A DNA stretch of 38,070 nucleotides from Planctomycetota bacterium (GTDB lineage Bacteria; Planctomycetota; JACOTG01; JAJDCM01): assembly GCA_029260825.1 (NCBI GenBank), contig JAJDCM010000175.1, positions 1 to 38,070 of the forward strand. The letters run 5' to 3'. Positions 15,606-27,440 of this stretch are shown one piece after another. Position numbers and translations under genes: made by a program. Below the pieces are notes generated by a model. That model ran no database searches, was not told where the DNA came from, and saw nothing but the letters and a program-made list of their open reading frames with translations. Position 1 is the stretch's first letter. Each line of letters begins with the position of its first letter.

Positions 15606-18600
15606 CTAGTCGACAACCTGAAGGGAAACGGTCTGACTCACGTACGAGACCGTCCGACCCGGAGCTAGGATGACAAAGGCGAAGTGCATGGTCTTCCCCA
15701 CATAATCCGGGCTCAAACTCCCGGGTTCAAGATCCAGAACAGGACCAAGGAAACTTCCGTCCGCTCCGAGCTCGCCCCGAAAATCAGAGAAGGCTTGCTC
15801 TCCTCGGCGCCCCCCGCGAAGTGTTTGGCGGGTCCATCCATCCCGATTCAGCGGGACATTGATGGTTCCCCCGGACTCGAACGGCCCCTCGATTCCCGGG
15901 CTCGTTCCGCTCACCGTGCCAAGGAGCAGAAAGGTTCTGCCGCCAAATGCAGGTCCGGCAAACAGGGAGAAGTCGATCGGTTGAGGATTCGAACGAGAAA
16001 CCTGAAGGCCCGCCGCAGAGAGATCCTCGGCGAAGTAGATCACGGCCCTTGCCAGAGCTGTTCGATTTCCGGCCTCATCTCGAAACTGAGCAAAGACCTC
16101 ATGGTTCACTCCGCGAGCATGACTTCCTCCGTAGAGAGAAAGATCCCATTTCGCCCGCTCCGTCGAGAACGATTCCCACGGACTGAAGCTCGATCCGTCA
16201 CTGGAAAAGCGCATCTCCGAGACTCCAGAAGCAGCATCAGCCGCCGACAAGGTCAGGTCGACCCGCCGATCGAGTGTGTAGGATCGTCCGCTATCGATCA
16301 CGATCGACGGGTTGCTTGGTGCCGTCGTATCGATCTTGATCGGACCATAGAGTCCAAAGCCACTGCTGAACTGACCCAGGTTGTCAACGGGGCGTAGCTT
16401 GAAGTAATAGGTTCCATCCCCGAGAGTCTCCGAGTACTGAGTGACCTCTTCGATATCTTTGACTCGGCTTGGCGAACTGGTGGGGGAAGAGTTGATGTAG
16501 ATCCCGTAACCATCCAACCCGGAGCCGGAATCGTGCGCCGCATCCCAGGAGATCGAGAAGTTCGAATTGGATCGATAGACTCCGACCGGATGGGTATTCG
16601 AAACGAAGTTGGTGGGAAGAGAGGGAGGTGATCGATCAACCCGGACGGGGCCATAGTACACATGATGATCATCCCAGTTTCCGGATCGATCCTCGCTCCG
16701 AATCGTGAAGTAGTGGGTCCCTTCCGAGAGAGTCTTCGAGTAGGAGTTCACCGGACCCAGGTCCCGGATCGTGTCGGGAGAAAGTGGAAAGAGAGGAGTC
16801 CCGACTGAATAGCCAGCGATCCCGGATCGATCATCCTCCGCCTCATCCCATTCGACCACGAAGTCGTCTTCATCCGTCCAAACTCCGGTTTGATGGGTCG
16901 AAGAGCGCAGATTCGTTGCCACCGACGGATCGGTGCCATCCACATAAATCGTTTGTGTGTTGTAGGCAGAGTGGCCATAGAATTCAGGACCGTTGTCGTT
17001 GTTGGCCTTCGTCTTGATCGAGAAGGTCCCTTCGGCCAAAGCCCTCGCCGTCCAGGTGGCCTGCCTGTCGCTTCCACCCGGTATCGCACCAAGGACGACA
17101 TCCTTGTCGGCTTCCGGGTACGTCAAAGTTCGCCCATCATTCACCGGCACTTCGAGCCGATCGATCCGCAAACCCACGGGAAGCTCGAGCAGGTTGAGCA
17201 TGGTTGAGGAGGCAACGTGGCTTGGCGAGCTGACAACGCTGGTGATTTCAACATCGTCTCCGGGCCTGAGGTACACGTCGTCAATGGTCGTCGCAAGAGC
17301 AACCCTCGGTCGAGTATCCGTGTAGTCAAAGTTGAGCGCCGCCGAGAAGTAAAGATTGTCGATGGTCCCGTTATCATTGATGTCCGTGTCTCTTGGATCA
17401 AAAGTGATCCGGTGATCACCCGCGGGAGGATTCTCAACGATGATGAACTGGTAATTTGAATTACCCGTGGAGGCCAGATCGATCGATTGATCGTTGTTGT
17501 AGTCCAGAAGAACATCAATATTTCCCATCACCGGAGTTGCACCCCCTGGGGTTGAAAGCCCGGGTTCATCCCAGGTTACGACAAGAGTGATCCGATCCGT
17601 ACCGGGAGGCACGTTCACGATCCAGCTGAAGGTGCGATTCGCCTCGTTGACGTATTCGTTGGCGAGATAGATGAGTCTTGAGTGTGCGGTGGCATGATGC
17701 ATTCGAGTCGCGTTGATCGTGCCAAAGCCATAGGTGCTATTCGGGGCCAGGTTGCCGCCTTTCTTCAGGGACGAAGCAAGAGCCCATGCCCGGTACAGCT
17801 TGGGATTATTGTTCAGAATCTGATAGTGATCGTTCAAGCTTGCCAGCAGCCCGGTGACATGAGGCGTCGCCATCGACGTCCCCGTAAGCGCAGTGTAGCC
17901 ATTCACGTTGTTCGTGTCGGTGCTGGTAATCGAATGCCCGGGAGCCGTGATTTCGGGCTTCATTCTGTTGTCCCCGGTGGGTCCCCGTGCCGAGGTTCCA
18001 AAGATCGTGCCCACTCGATTATCTCCGGGACTGACTTCGTCATCCCGAACGTTGCCGACAGTGAGTACGTTCTTGGCCACCGCCGGACGCCCGATCGTTC
18101 CCGCGCCACTCCCTCCCCTGTTTCCCGCCGCAAAAACATAGAGCTGACGATTGTTCCAGGAGGTATTGTCCACATCAATGCACTCCTGCTCCGTGCCACT
18201 CCAGGGAATGACGACGGGTGAGAGTGGGGGATCGCTTCCCCACGAACAGTTCACGATCTTTGGTCTGATGGTGGTGAATCCATTGGAATCGGTGAAGTTG
18301 CTACTGAAGGCATTGTACAGATCGTTTACATCCCCGATGCTCCGGGGATTCGCCGCGTTGTTATCAAAGTAACGACCGACAAAGAGACGCTGGGTTCGAG
18401 CATCTCCGATCCCTGGAGCAGCTCCACCGAAACGATTATCGGCAATTCCATTGCCCAGCATGGTTCCCGTCACGTGGGTGCCATGACCCAACGTATCGTT
18501 GTAGGGTCCAAAAGGCGAGGTGTCCCAGGCAACCGCAAGAATGTTGAAATCCGTGTGAAGATTGTTCAAACCGGTGTCAATCACACCGACCTCGGTTGAG

Positions 18601-19571
18601 AACCCATCGTGCAACCATCGAATGGAATCCTGACCCACAAGCGGAATGGAAGAGTCGTGGTAGAGTCGATTCGAGCTTCGATCACTCAAGAAATGAATAT
18701 CATTGCGACGGGACAGCTCGCGCAACTGACCAGGAGTCGCCGAAACGGCGAAGTTTCGAGTCATCTCTCGATAGAAGTGAACACCGATTCCCATGGACTC
18801 AAGGAGTCTCTGATAACTTCCTTGACGCAGGGAAGAAGAAAAAGAAGAAGAGTCCAATGCCGTCCTCTCGGGAGCATCGAAATCCGATGCATGCGCGGGC
18901 ATCGAGGGTCGCTCGTTTGCAACCCCATCTTCCTGCCCAAGAAGAGCCACCCAGGCAGGTATCGGTTGCTCCGATGGGGCCGTCTTGAGAATCATCTCGA
19001 GCGCCGGGTGAACCTTGAACTCCGTGGGCAGGGTCCCGACCCAGCGAACCTCCGCAAGTGCGCTCAAACCAGCAAGGGATTCCTCAGGAATGTAGGCCTG
19101 AATTGCCTGGTGAGGAAGGACGGCCCACGTTTTGATTCCCATCTGGTGAAGTCGATGGAACGTCCCCTCAAGAAGAGGACCTTCGATCTGGATCAGGGCA
19201 TGGGCGCCTCCATCTCTTTCGATTCTCTGGATAATATCCCCATCGATTCCCGGATCGGGAAGGAACGTCCCCGACGACATCGCGATGGTTCCCGGCTCGA
19301 TCACGATCCCATGGGACGAAGCGGTCTCGACTCCGTCGCCATACGACTCGACAGGAGGCCTTGCACGGTTCAGGCCAGGCTCTCGATCCACCTGGACCCC
19401 TAGCCCAACTCCATGATCCCCTTCTAATTTCTGTGAATCCGAAGGGACTTGCCCTTCCCGGGTCGGTTCCGGCTTCCCCACTTCACTCTCCCCGACTCTC
19501 ACCTGAGAATGAGCGCCCATCGGCAGCCAAACAAGTGAAGCCAAAAAGATCATGCATATTCGTCGTCTCAT
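15606..19571 (-). CDS. large secreted S8 subtilase with tandem C-terminal Fn3/Ig-like domains
   Basis: The 1321-residue protein starts with a signal peptide (1-22, cleaved near GAHSQ) after a good ribosome site (AAGGAGATTGAG-ATG). A long N-terminal region (about 25-300) probably serves as propeptide; it includes two alpha/beta stretches with repeated LAEVRWVGTLP and LRELSRRNDIHFL-like patterns. The catalytic domain (about 310-620) has the complete triad: Asp332 (VIDTG), His363 (LGHGTHVTG) and Ser566 (GTSMATPH), with the oxyanion region FAAGNRGG. Next is a beta-domain (about 630-770) resembling a pre-peptidase C-terminal domain, then Ig/Fn3-like repeats at about 880-1175 that share the pattern GTHYFTIRSEDRSGNW / GTYYFKLRPVDNLG. 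It is an extracellular peptidase, substrate unknown. It is transcribed away from the third kinase gene, 258 bp separating the start codons. Confidence 0.92.
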   Translation of the reverse strand: MRRRICMIFLASLVWLPMGAHSQVRVGESEVGKPEPTREGQVPSDSQKLEGDHGVGLGVQVDREPGLNRARPPVESYGDGVETASSHGIVIEPGTIAMSSGTFLPDPGIDGDIIQRIERDGGAHALIQIEGPLLEGTFHRLHQMGIKTWAVLPHQAIQAYIPEESLAGLSALAEVRWVGTLPTEFKVHPALEMILKTAPSEQPIPAWVALLGQEDGVANERPSMPAHASDFDAPERTALDSSSFSSSLRQGSYQRLLESMGIGVHFYREMTRNFAVSATPGQLRELSRRNDIHFLSDRSSNRLYHDSSIPLVGQDSIRWLHDGFSTEVGVIDTGLNNLHTDFNILAVAWDTSPFGPYNDTLGHGTHVTGTMLGNGIADNRFGGAAPGIGDARTQRLFVGRYFDNNAANPRSIGDVNDLYNAFSSNFTDSNGFTTIRPKIVNCSWGSDPPLSPVVIPWSGTEQECIDVDNTSWNNRQLYVFAAGNRGGSGAGTIGRPAVAKNVLTVGNVRDDEVSPGDNRVGTIFGTSARGPTGDNRMKPEITAPGHSITSTDTNNVNGYTALTGTSMATPHVTGLLASLNDHYQILNNNPKLYRAWALASSLKKGGNLAPNSTYGFGTINATRMHHATAHSRLIYLANEYVNEANRTFSWIVNVPPGTDRITLVVTWDEPGLSTPGGATPVMGNIDVLLDYNNDQSIDLASTGNSNYQFIIVENPPAGDHRITFDPRDTDINDNGTIDNLYFSAALNFDYTDTRPRVALATTIDDVYLRPGDDVEITSVVSSPSHVASSTMLNLLELPVGLRIDRLEVPVNDGRTLTYPEADKDVVLGAIPGGSDRQATWTARALAEGTFSIKTKANNDNGPEFYGHSAYNTQTIYVDGTDPSVATNLRSSTHQTGVWTDEDDFVVEWDEAEDDRSGIAGYSVGTPLFPLSPDTIRDLGPVNSYSKTLSEGTHYFTIRSEDRSGNWDDHHVYYGPVRVDRSPPSLPTNFVSNTHPVGVYRSNSNFSISWDAAHDSGSGLDGYGIYINSSPTSSPSRVKDIEEVTQYSETLGDGTYYFKLRPVDNLGQFSSGFGLYGPIKIDTTAPSNPSIVIDSGRSYTLDRRVDLTLSAADAASGVSEMRFSSDGSSFSPWESFSTERAKWDLSLYGGSHARGVNHEVFAQFRDEAGNRTALARAVIYFAEDLSAAGLQVSRSNPQPIDFSLFAGPAFGGRTFLLLGTVSGTSPGIEGPFESGGTINVPLNRDGWTRQTLRGGRRGEQAFSDFRGELGADGSFLGPVLDLEPGSLSPDYVGKTMHFAFVILAPGRTVSYVSQTVSLQVVD

Positions 19572-19829
19572 CTCTCAATCTCCTTTTTCAACCAGGAATT
19601 CCGGAGCCCTGATCGTTCCGGATGCTGATTTCCGGTCCCGATCGCCACGGCCAACTTGCCCATCACCACTAAAAAGGCAGGTGGAGCCCCCATCTAACGC
19701 ACTTCCGAGAAGAAACTTGTGAACAACGACAAAGAGGGCGGCAGAGAAGATTTTCAGGTGGACAGGAGGACCGACAGGGCGGTTGAGTCGCTGACCGGAA
19801 CCTGCCGAAAAGAGAGGAGGAGACACCCA

Positions 19830-22490
19830 ATGCTTGAAGACGACTCAAAAGACCTGTTGGATCAGTTCGTTGACCTGGCTCTCCGCGGAGAGATCTCGGA
19901 TGTGGAAACCTTCCTCAAGGATCAGCCGAACGTCACCACTGCCGAACAGGAGAGGATCCACGCTCTTGCCCGGATGCTCTTGTGGAACACACCCGCATCG
20001 AGCTGCGAACTTGGTGGAGCAACGACTCCTTTGCCGGGGGGCGTGAGAAAAGACGGGACGTGCAACCTCCCGGAGGAGCTCCTGAAAGACTACCGGATCA
20101 TCCGACGCCTTGGAGCTGGCGGCGCCGGAGAAGTCTTTCTTGCCAAACAGCGCTCCGTCGGCAGGCGGGTCGCGCTAAAACTGCTCCACCCGGGACACGT
20201 GGGATCCGCCGAAGCCGTGCATCGATTCGAGCGTGAAGCTCGCGCGATCGGAAAACTTCAGCACAGAAACATCGTTTCGGTCTACGACACGGGAGTCGTC
20301 GACGGCCGCCCATACATCGTGATGGAGTTCATCCCGGGGTTAGGACTCAACGAAATATTGAGCCGGGAACGAGCTGGCGGGGGCGGTCTCGAAAAAGGGC
20401 AAGTGGAACGGTGGGGAATCGAGCTCTCCCAGGCTCTCTCCTGTGCCCATGAGGCCGGGATCGTGCATCGAGATGTCAAACCGGCCAACATCCGGATTCG
20501 CCCGGATGGGACCGCTCTGCTACTCGACTTCGGTCTCGCACGAGAAGAACAAATCGAGACCCTGACCATTCCTGGCGCGTTTCGCGGTTCACCGATCTAT
20601 GCGTCCCCGGAGCAGATTCATGCGCAAGGAGATCTGGACTGTCGGACCGATATCTACTCTCTTTGCGTGACCCTGTACGAATGCGTGACCGGACGAACTC
20701 CTTTCACCGGCGCTACCACCCAGCAGATCTTCTACGAGGTTCTCTCCCGGGAACCTGTACCCCCTCGTCAGTTGAATCGAACTTTATCAACCGACCTCGA
20801 AACAGTGATCCTGAAGGGAATAGAAAAAGAACCGGGGCACCGCTATCCCACAGCAAACCAACTTGGTGAGGACCTGACGGCGATTCTCGAAGATCGACCG
20901 ATCCGCGCCAGACGCGTTGGACCCGTTACCCGGGCCTACAAGTGGTCCAGGAGGCATCGGGGAGCAACGGTTGCCATCCTTCTCTTCTGGATCGTGGCCT
21001 TCTTCGGTCCCGTCATCTTCGGGGTCCGAGAAAAGATCGCCAGGGAAGCGATTCAGAAGCAGGAGATCGAGACCGAGTTCCAGCGAAAGTCCGCGGTGGC
21101 GGCACTCAAAGAAGTCAGCAAAGCAAAGACCCTTCTTCGCCATCAGCTGGACGAAGTTCGTCGTCTCTCCGACATCAAGCTCCTTCGGGAGTCAATCCTC
21201 GACGCTAGCGATCTCTGGCCTCTCTTGCCGGAGCGAATCCCCGATCTCGATCGGTGGCTGATGGAAGCAAAACGACTCTCTTCTCGCATTCCTCTCCATC
21301 AGGAAACTCTTGACCGACTGGAACCTCTGGCCACTCAAGACCCGAAGACATCAGAATTCCACTTCGAAGAAGAGGGCGATGCGTGGCAACACCAAATCCT
21401 CGTCGAGCTGATGGCTGGACTCTCGGACTATGACGAGCTCATCGTCGACGTCGAGGAACGACGTGACTTCGCAACCGCCGTCGCAAAATCGACCATCACC
21501 GGAGAGGGTGTCCGCGCTACCTGGAGCCAAGCCATCACGGCGATCAAAGACACCCCCGCGTACGGTGGCTTGCAAATCAAACCCCAGCTCGGACTCATTC
21601 CTCTTGGTCCGGATCCCGATTCCGGATTCTGGGAATTCGGGCACCTTCAGTCCGGATCGCTCCCCACCCGAAACCCGGAGACGGGGAAACTCGACTTCCA
21701 GGTCGAATCCTGTCTCGTCTTCGTATTATTGCCGGGAGGCACGTTCCGAATGGGAGCAACCCCTCCTACCGCGGCAAACCCTCTTGGCCATCCGAACGTG
21801 GATCCATTCGCCCGATCGGAAGAGAGTCCGGTGCACGAGGTCAGCCTGGGTCCGTTCTTCATCTCGAAATTCGAGATGACTCAAGCCCAGTGGATTCGAA
21901 TTGCCAACGAAAATCCAAGCGCCTATGCTCCTGGCTATGAAATCGAGGGAGTGCGAAGAACCGAGCTCCATCCGGTGGAACAGACGAGCCTGGAAGACTG
22001 CCTGGAGATGCTCCGGCGACTCAACTTGACCCTTCCCACCGAGGCTCAGTGGGAGTATGCAGCGCGAGGGGGAACAACAACCATCTGGTGGACCGGAAAC
22101 GAAAAGGAATCGTTGCAAGGTGCGACAAACCTTCTCGACAACTACTGCAAGACCCACGGAGGTCCGGCTAGCTGGAATTATGAAACCTGGCTGAACGACG
22201 GCTATACCGTCCACGCTCCCGCGGGAACGTATCGACCGAATCCTTTCGGACTGCACAACACGATCGGAAACGTCGCCGAATGGTGCCTGGATGATAAGAT
22301 GGGATACCAATCTCGACCACGAGAAGGAGATGGCTTGAGGGAAGAGGGGGGCACGCGCTCGAGAATCTATCGGGGCGGAGCGTTTTCTGATTCAGCTTCG
22401 GTGGTTCGTGCCGCCTCTCGATTCTTTAGCCTTCCGGACGTGCGCCTGCTTGCGGTCGGACTGAGACCCGGAAGGAAGATCGATCGGTAG
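19830..22490 (+). CDS. transmembrane Ser/Thr kinase with C-terminal FGE-sulfatase domain (second of related pair)
   Basis: The 886-residue protein starts at the ATG at 19830, preceded by AGAGGAGGAG; the open frame extends 37 codons further but without a ribosome site. A helical N-terminal part (1-80) precedes the kinase domain (about 88-355): LGAGGAGEVFLA, K117 in VALKLL, HRD at 213-215, DFG at 233-235, YASPEQ. The TM segment is about 379-398. The linker has DLWPLLPERIPDLDRWL and PAYGGLQIKPQLGLIPLGPD, matching the kinase at 11758-14559. The FGE domain (about 645-880) shows VFVLLPGGTFRMGA, LTLPTEAQWEYAARGG, GLHNTIGNVAEWCLDD and RGGAF. It ends 9 bp from a convergent ECF sigma gene. Whether that sigma factor is its target is unknown. 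Confidence 0.92.
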   Translation: MLEDDSKDLLDQFVDLALRGEISDVETFLKDQPNVTTAEQERIHALARMLLWNTPASSCELGGATTPLPGGVRKDGTCNLPEELLKDYRIIRRLGAGGAGEVFLAKQRSVGRRVALKLLHPGHVGSAEAVHRFEREARAIGKLQHRNIVSVYDTGVVDGRPYIVMEFIPGLGLNEILSRERAGGGGLEKGQVERWGIELSQALSCAHEAGIVHRDVKPANIRIRPDGTALLLDFGLAREEQIETLTIPGAFRGSPIYASPEQIHAQGDLDCRTDIYSLCVTLYECVTGRTPFTGATTQQIFYEVLSREPVPPRQLNRTLSTDLETVILKGIEKEPGHRYPTANQLGEDLTAILEDRPIRARRVGPVTRAYKWSRRHRGATVAILLFWIVAFFGPVIFGVREKIAREAIQKQEIETEFQRKSAVAALKEVSKAKTLLRHQLDEVRRLSDIKLLRESILDASDLWPLLPERIPDLDRWLMEAKRLSSRIPLHQETLDRLEPLATQDPKTSEFHFEEEGDAWQHQILVELMAGLSDYDELIVDVEERRDFATAVAKSTITGEGVRATWSQAITAIKDTPAYGGLQIKPQLGLIPLGPDPDSGFWEFGHLQSGSLPTRNPETGKLDFQVESCLVFVLLPGGTFRMGATPPTAANPLGHPNVDPFARSEESPVHEVSLGPFFISKFEMTQAQWIRIANENPSAYAPGYEIEGVRRTELHPVEQTSLEDCLEMLRRLNLTLPTEAQWEYAARGGTTTIWWTGNEKESLQGATNLLDNYCKTHGGPASWNYETWLNDGYTVHAPAGTYRPNPFGLHNTIGNVAEWCLDDKMGYQSRPREGDGLREEGGTRSRIYRGGAFSDSASVVRAASRFFSLPDVRLLAVGLRPGRKIDR

Positions 22491-22499
22491 GGGAGTGAA

Positions 22500-23138
22500 C
22501 TAGCCGATGAGATCGTTCCAATCCATCAACTTCTTGGCAAGCTTCTGACGGGCCCGAAAGAGACGCATATCCGCCGCGGCGCGGGTGATATCAAGGGCGT
22601 CGGCGGCCTCCTCGATCTCCAGTCCTTGAAAGTAGACCAGGTCCAGAATCGCCCGATCCGTATCGGGGAGCAAAGTAAGGGCAAGATCGAGGGCCACCGC
22701 ACGTTCTCCTCGATCAATGTCTCCAAGCCCACCCGTTGTCTCAAGCCCTCTTCCCAGAGCCCAGGAAGATCGGGCGTTCATGGGAATCGTATTCAGCCCC
22801 GGCTTCTTGAGTCGACGAAGAAGCAGTCTCCATGCAGCCTTCCAGAGGTAGGCGCGAAATGCGACAGGGTTCTCAAAACGCGGGCGACGCGATGAACGCA
22901 GCATCCCCAGGATCGCTTCCTGGGCGACATCACTGACTCCCTGGGAAGGGCGTATCAGTCCCTTTCCGCGCTTCGTGATGCGGGCCTTGAGGAGGGCGAC
23001 CTCGACCCGAAGAAGCTGTTCAAGAGCGTAAACGTCATTGGCGCTTTGCCATTGCTCGAGAAGCTGATCGATCTCGGCGGGGGGGTCATGCGGATTGTCG
23101 GTGGTGAAAGACATGGCCTGTGGCGGCTCCGGCCTCAT
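22500..23138 (-). CDS. ECF-type sigma factor convergent with the kinase
   Basis: The 212-residue protein (from the ATG at 23138) has a region 2-like part at about 65-115 (GVSDVAQEAILGMLR, AFRAYLWKAAWRLLLRRLKK) and a region 4 helix-turn-helix at about 145-205 (LALTLLPDTDRAILDLVYF, LEIEEAADALDITRAAADM, RLFRARQKLAKKL). The start is uncertain: the ATG at 23138 has AAGGG 7 bases upstream, while the ATG at 23114 would remove 8 residues. Both fit, and the frame is open further upstream without homology-like content. It points toward the kinase-FGE gene and the two stops are 9 bp apart. It differs from the sigma factor at 14572-15153 throughout, so the two are not recent duplicates. Confidence 0.82.
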   Translation of the reverse strand: MRPEPPQAMSFTTDNPHDPPAEIDQLLEQWQSANDVYALEQLLRVEVALLKARITKRGKGLIRPSQGVSDVAQEAILGMLRSSRRPRFENPVAFRAYLWKAAWRLLLRRLKKPGLNTIPMNARSSWALGRGLETTGGLGDIDRGERAVALDLALTLLPDTDRAILDLVYFQGLEIEEAADALDITRAAADMRLFRARQKLAKKLMDWNDLIG

Positions 23139-23344
23139 GGGTTTACCCTTTGCTTTCATCACTATCGGTAGGATGGGGCAATCCCATGAAGCACGGTCAT
23201 ATCCTGTCCAGGGATCTCCATTTACCGGCTTCCAAGCCGCAGAGACACTCCTTGGATGGCGCCCCCGGAATTGGCTTGCTTGCTCCTGCCTCTCGGCTGA
23301 GAATGGCACTCGTTCGATCGAAATCCATCCCAAGTGAGCAAAAG

Positions 23345-24808
23345 ATGAGAATGACATCCACAATCTTGATCTCCATATTGATCTCCATGATGCTGCAGTC
23401 ACTGATCGCGGGAGACGCACTCGCCGGTGAGGAATCCCGACCCATTCCCCCTCACAAGCTGGCGACCCTCGATTCGATCGAATCAAGAGCGCCGGAACTG
23501 ATTGAACTCAGCGACCGCATCTGGTCGTTCGAGGAAGTTGCATTCCAGGAGAAGCAATCATCCGCGGCTCTTGCCGACTACGCGGAAAAGAACGGTTTTC
23601 GTGTTCGCCGTGGAGTCGGTGAGATCCCCACAGCCATCATTGCTGAATACGGGAGCGGTCGACCGATCATCGGCATCCTGGGAGAGTTCGACGCTCTTCC
23701 CGGCCTCTCCCAGAAAGCCGTACCGCACAAAGACCCGATCCATCCCGAAGGCGCAGGCCACGGCTGCGGACACAATCTATTCGGGGTGGCGTCCCTCGCC
23801 GCAGCAACCGCGATCAAGGAACTGCTCGAAGAGGGAAAACTCAAAGGCACCGTGCGTTTCTACGGCACGCCCGCCGAAGAGAAATTCTTCGGAAAGCTCT
23901 GGATGATCCGGGCCGGGTTATTCAAAGACGTTGACGTGATGATGGACTGGCATCCATCAACAAAGATCGAGGCGAATGTTCAAAGTAGCCTTGCCATGGT
24001 TGACTTCATCGTGGAGTTCTTTGGTCAGTCGGCGCATGCGTCCAGCGATCCATGGAATGGTCGGAGTGCCTCGGACGCGCTCGAACTCTACACATCCGGC
24101 ATTAATTATTACCGAGAACACGTCAAACCAACCGTGCGCATTCATTATCACATTCAAGACGCGGGGAAGGTCGTCAACGTGGTTCCCGACTACGCCAGGC
24201 TCTGGGTGCGGGTGAGGGACACCAAACGGGACGGGATGCAGACCGTCTGGAAGAGGGTCCAGGAAATGGCGGGGGGCGCGGCCATTCTCGCCGACGTCGA
24301 TCACAAGATCTCCTTGGTTTCCGGGATCCACGAGGTGCTCGTGAATCGAACGGGGGGCGCACGCTTGCAGGAGAACATCGAGTCCCTGGGCGAGATTCAC
24401 TATTCCGACGAAGAGCAGGCCTTCGCCCGCAAGATTCAGGAAGCGACGAAGAAAGAGCAACTCGGAATCGTCACAAAGATCTCTCCCCTCAAAGAGACCG
24501 AAGAGAACCCATCGGGAGGATCGACCGACGCTGGAGATGTGAGCTTCAACGTGCCAACAATCCGGCTTGCCGTAACCACGGCACCGCAGGATACACCCTG
24601 GCATTCCTGGGCCGTTGTCGCCTATAGCGGAATGTCGATCGGTCACAAAGGAATGATCTACAGCGCAAAGGCGCTCGCCATGACCATGGTCGATCTTTTT
24701 GAAGATGCGGAGCTTCGAAAAGCAGTGAGGGAAGAATTTGTCGAACGCCTGGGCGACTACAAATATTCACCGATGATTCCAGAAGGCCCGCCTCCCCTTC
24801 ATCAATAG
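23345..24808 (+). CDS. exported M20-family amidohydrolase (AbgB-like)
   Basis: The 487-residue protein starts with a signal-peptide-like segment (MRMTSTILISILISMMLQSL, ending near GDALAGEE), so it probably acts in the periplasm. Family signatures are visible: GEFDALPG (about 113-120), GHGCGHNLFG (138-147, metal ligands), TPAEEKFFGK with the E178/E179 catalytic pair, DWHP (201-204), and a dimerisation insert with VDFIVEFFGQSAHASS. The sequence resembles p-aminobenzoyl-glutamate hydrolase subunit B and related M20D enzymes, which cut an amide bond with two bound metal ions. The substrate is not predicted. The ATG at 23345 is chosen because the signal peptide begins there; the frame stays open upstream to 23120 but over unlikely coding. 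The ribosome site is weak. Confidence 0.88.
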   Translation: MRMTSTILISILISMMLQSLIAGDALAGEESRPIPPHKLATLDSIESRAPELIELSDRIWSFEEVAFQEKQSSAALADYAEKNGFRVRRGVGEIPTAIIAEYGSGRPIIGILGEFDALPGLSQKAVPHKDPIHPEGAGHGCGHNLFGVASLAAATAIKELLEEGKLKGTVRFYGTPAEEKFFGKLWMIRAGLFKDVDVMMDWHPSTKIEANVQSSLAMVDFIVEFFGQSAHASSDPWNGRSASDALELYTSGINYYREHVKPTVRIHYHIQDAGKVVNVVPDYARLWVRVRDTKRDGMQTVWKRVQEMAGGAAILADVDHKISLVSGIHEVLVNRTGGARLQENIESLGEIHYSDEEQAFARKIQEATKKEQLGIVTKISPLKETEENPSGGSTDAGDVSFNVPTIRLAVTTAPQDTPWHSWAVVAYSGMSIGHKGMIYSAKALAMTMVDLFEDAELRKAVREEFVERLGDYKYSPMIPEGPPPLHQ

Positions 24809-24825
24809 ATCAATAGCCGTGAAGG

Positions 24826-27177
<2,352 letters not shown>

Positions 27178-27333
27178 CAGAGGCCGGCGCCTCGCACTCG
27201 TCCTAAGCTCAAGCGCGACGTGAAGGTGGGGCGAGAAGTCCCGAAGTCCTCCCGGTCGACGTTCGTGAATCATGAAGCCTGGCCCGAGTTACCAGGGTCG
27301 TGTCGGGCAGTGCTACCGGGCTCCCAAAAAAAG

Positions 27334-27349
27334 GCAACCTTTTGATTGC
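27334..27349. promoter_or_regulatory. imperfect copy of the ArsR-type operator
   Basis: GCAACCTTTTGATTGC matches the perfect site at 27375-27390 in 13 of 16 positions and keeps both outer half-sites (GCAA and TTGC). It overlaps the -35 region by four bases. The centres of the two copies are 41 bp apart, close to four helical turns. Confidence 0.45.
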
Positions 27350-27374
27350 ATGTTCTGTCCATTCCGGCTAATAT
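27346..27374 (+). promoter_or_regulatory. promoter of the AHSA1-ArsR operon
   Basis: TTGCAT (27346-27351) and TAATAT (27369-27374) are separated by exactly 17 bp and match sigma70 elements at four bases each. Transcription would start near 27381, inside the downstream palindrome, so a protein bound there would block initiation. Confidence 0.55.
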
Positions 27375-27390
27375 GCAACCTTAAGGTTGC
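27375..27390. promoter_or_regulatory. perfect 16-bp palindrome, probable ArsR-family operator
   Basis: GCAACCTTAAGGTTGC is a perfect palindrome directly after the -10 element. Its position on the predicted start site and the adjacent ArsR-family gene make it the likely binding site for autorepression. Binding is inferred, not shown. Confidence 0.6.
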
Positions 27391-27440
27391 GCATCAGCAA
27401 CACCCGACAAGAATGAGAACAAAGCCAAGGAGAGGACCCC

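Noticed and set aside
19719..19829. 37-codon upstream extension of the third kinase
   Set aside because: The ATG at 19830 has a strong AGAGGAGGAG ribosome site; the upstream codons lie in the divergent promoter region.
23120..23344. 75-codon upstream extension of the M20 amidohydrolase frame
   Set aside because: It would bury the signal peptide and overlaps the ECF sigma start; content does not look coding.
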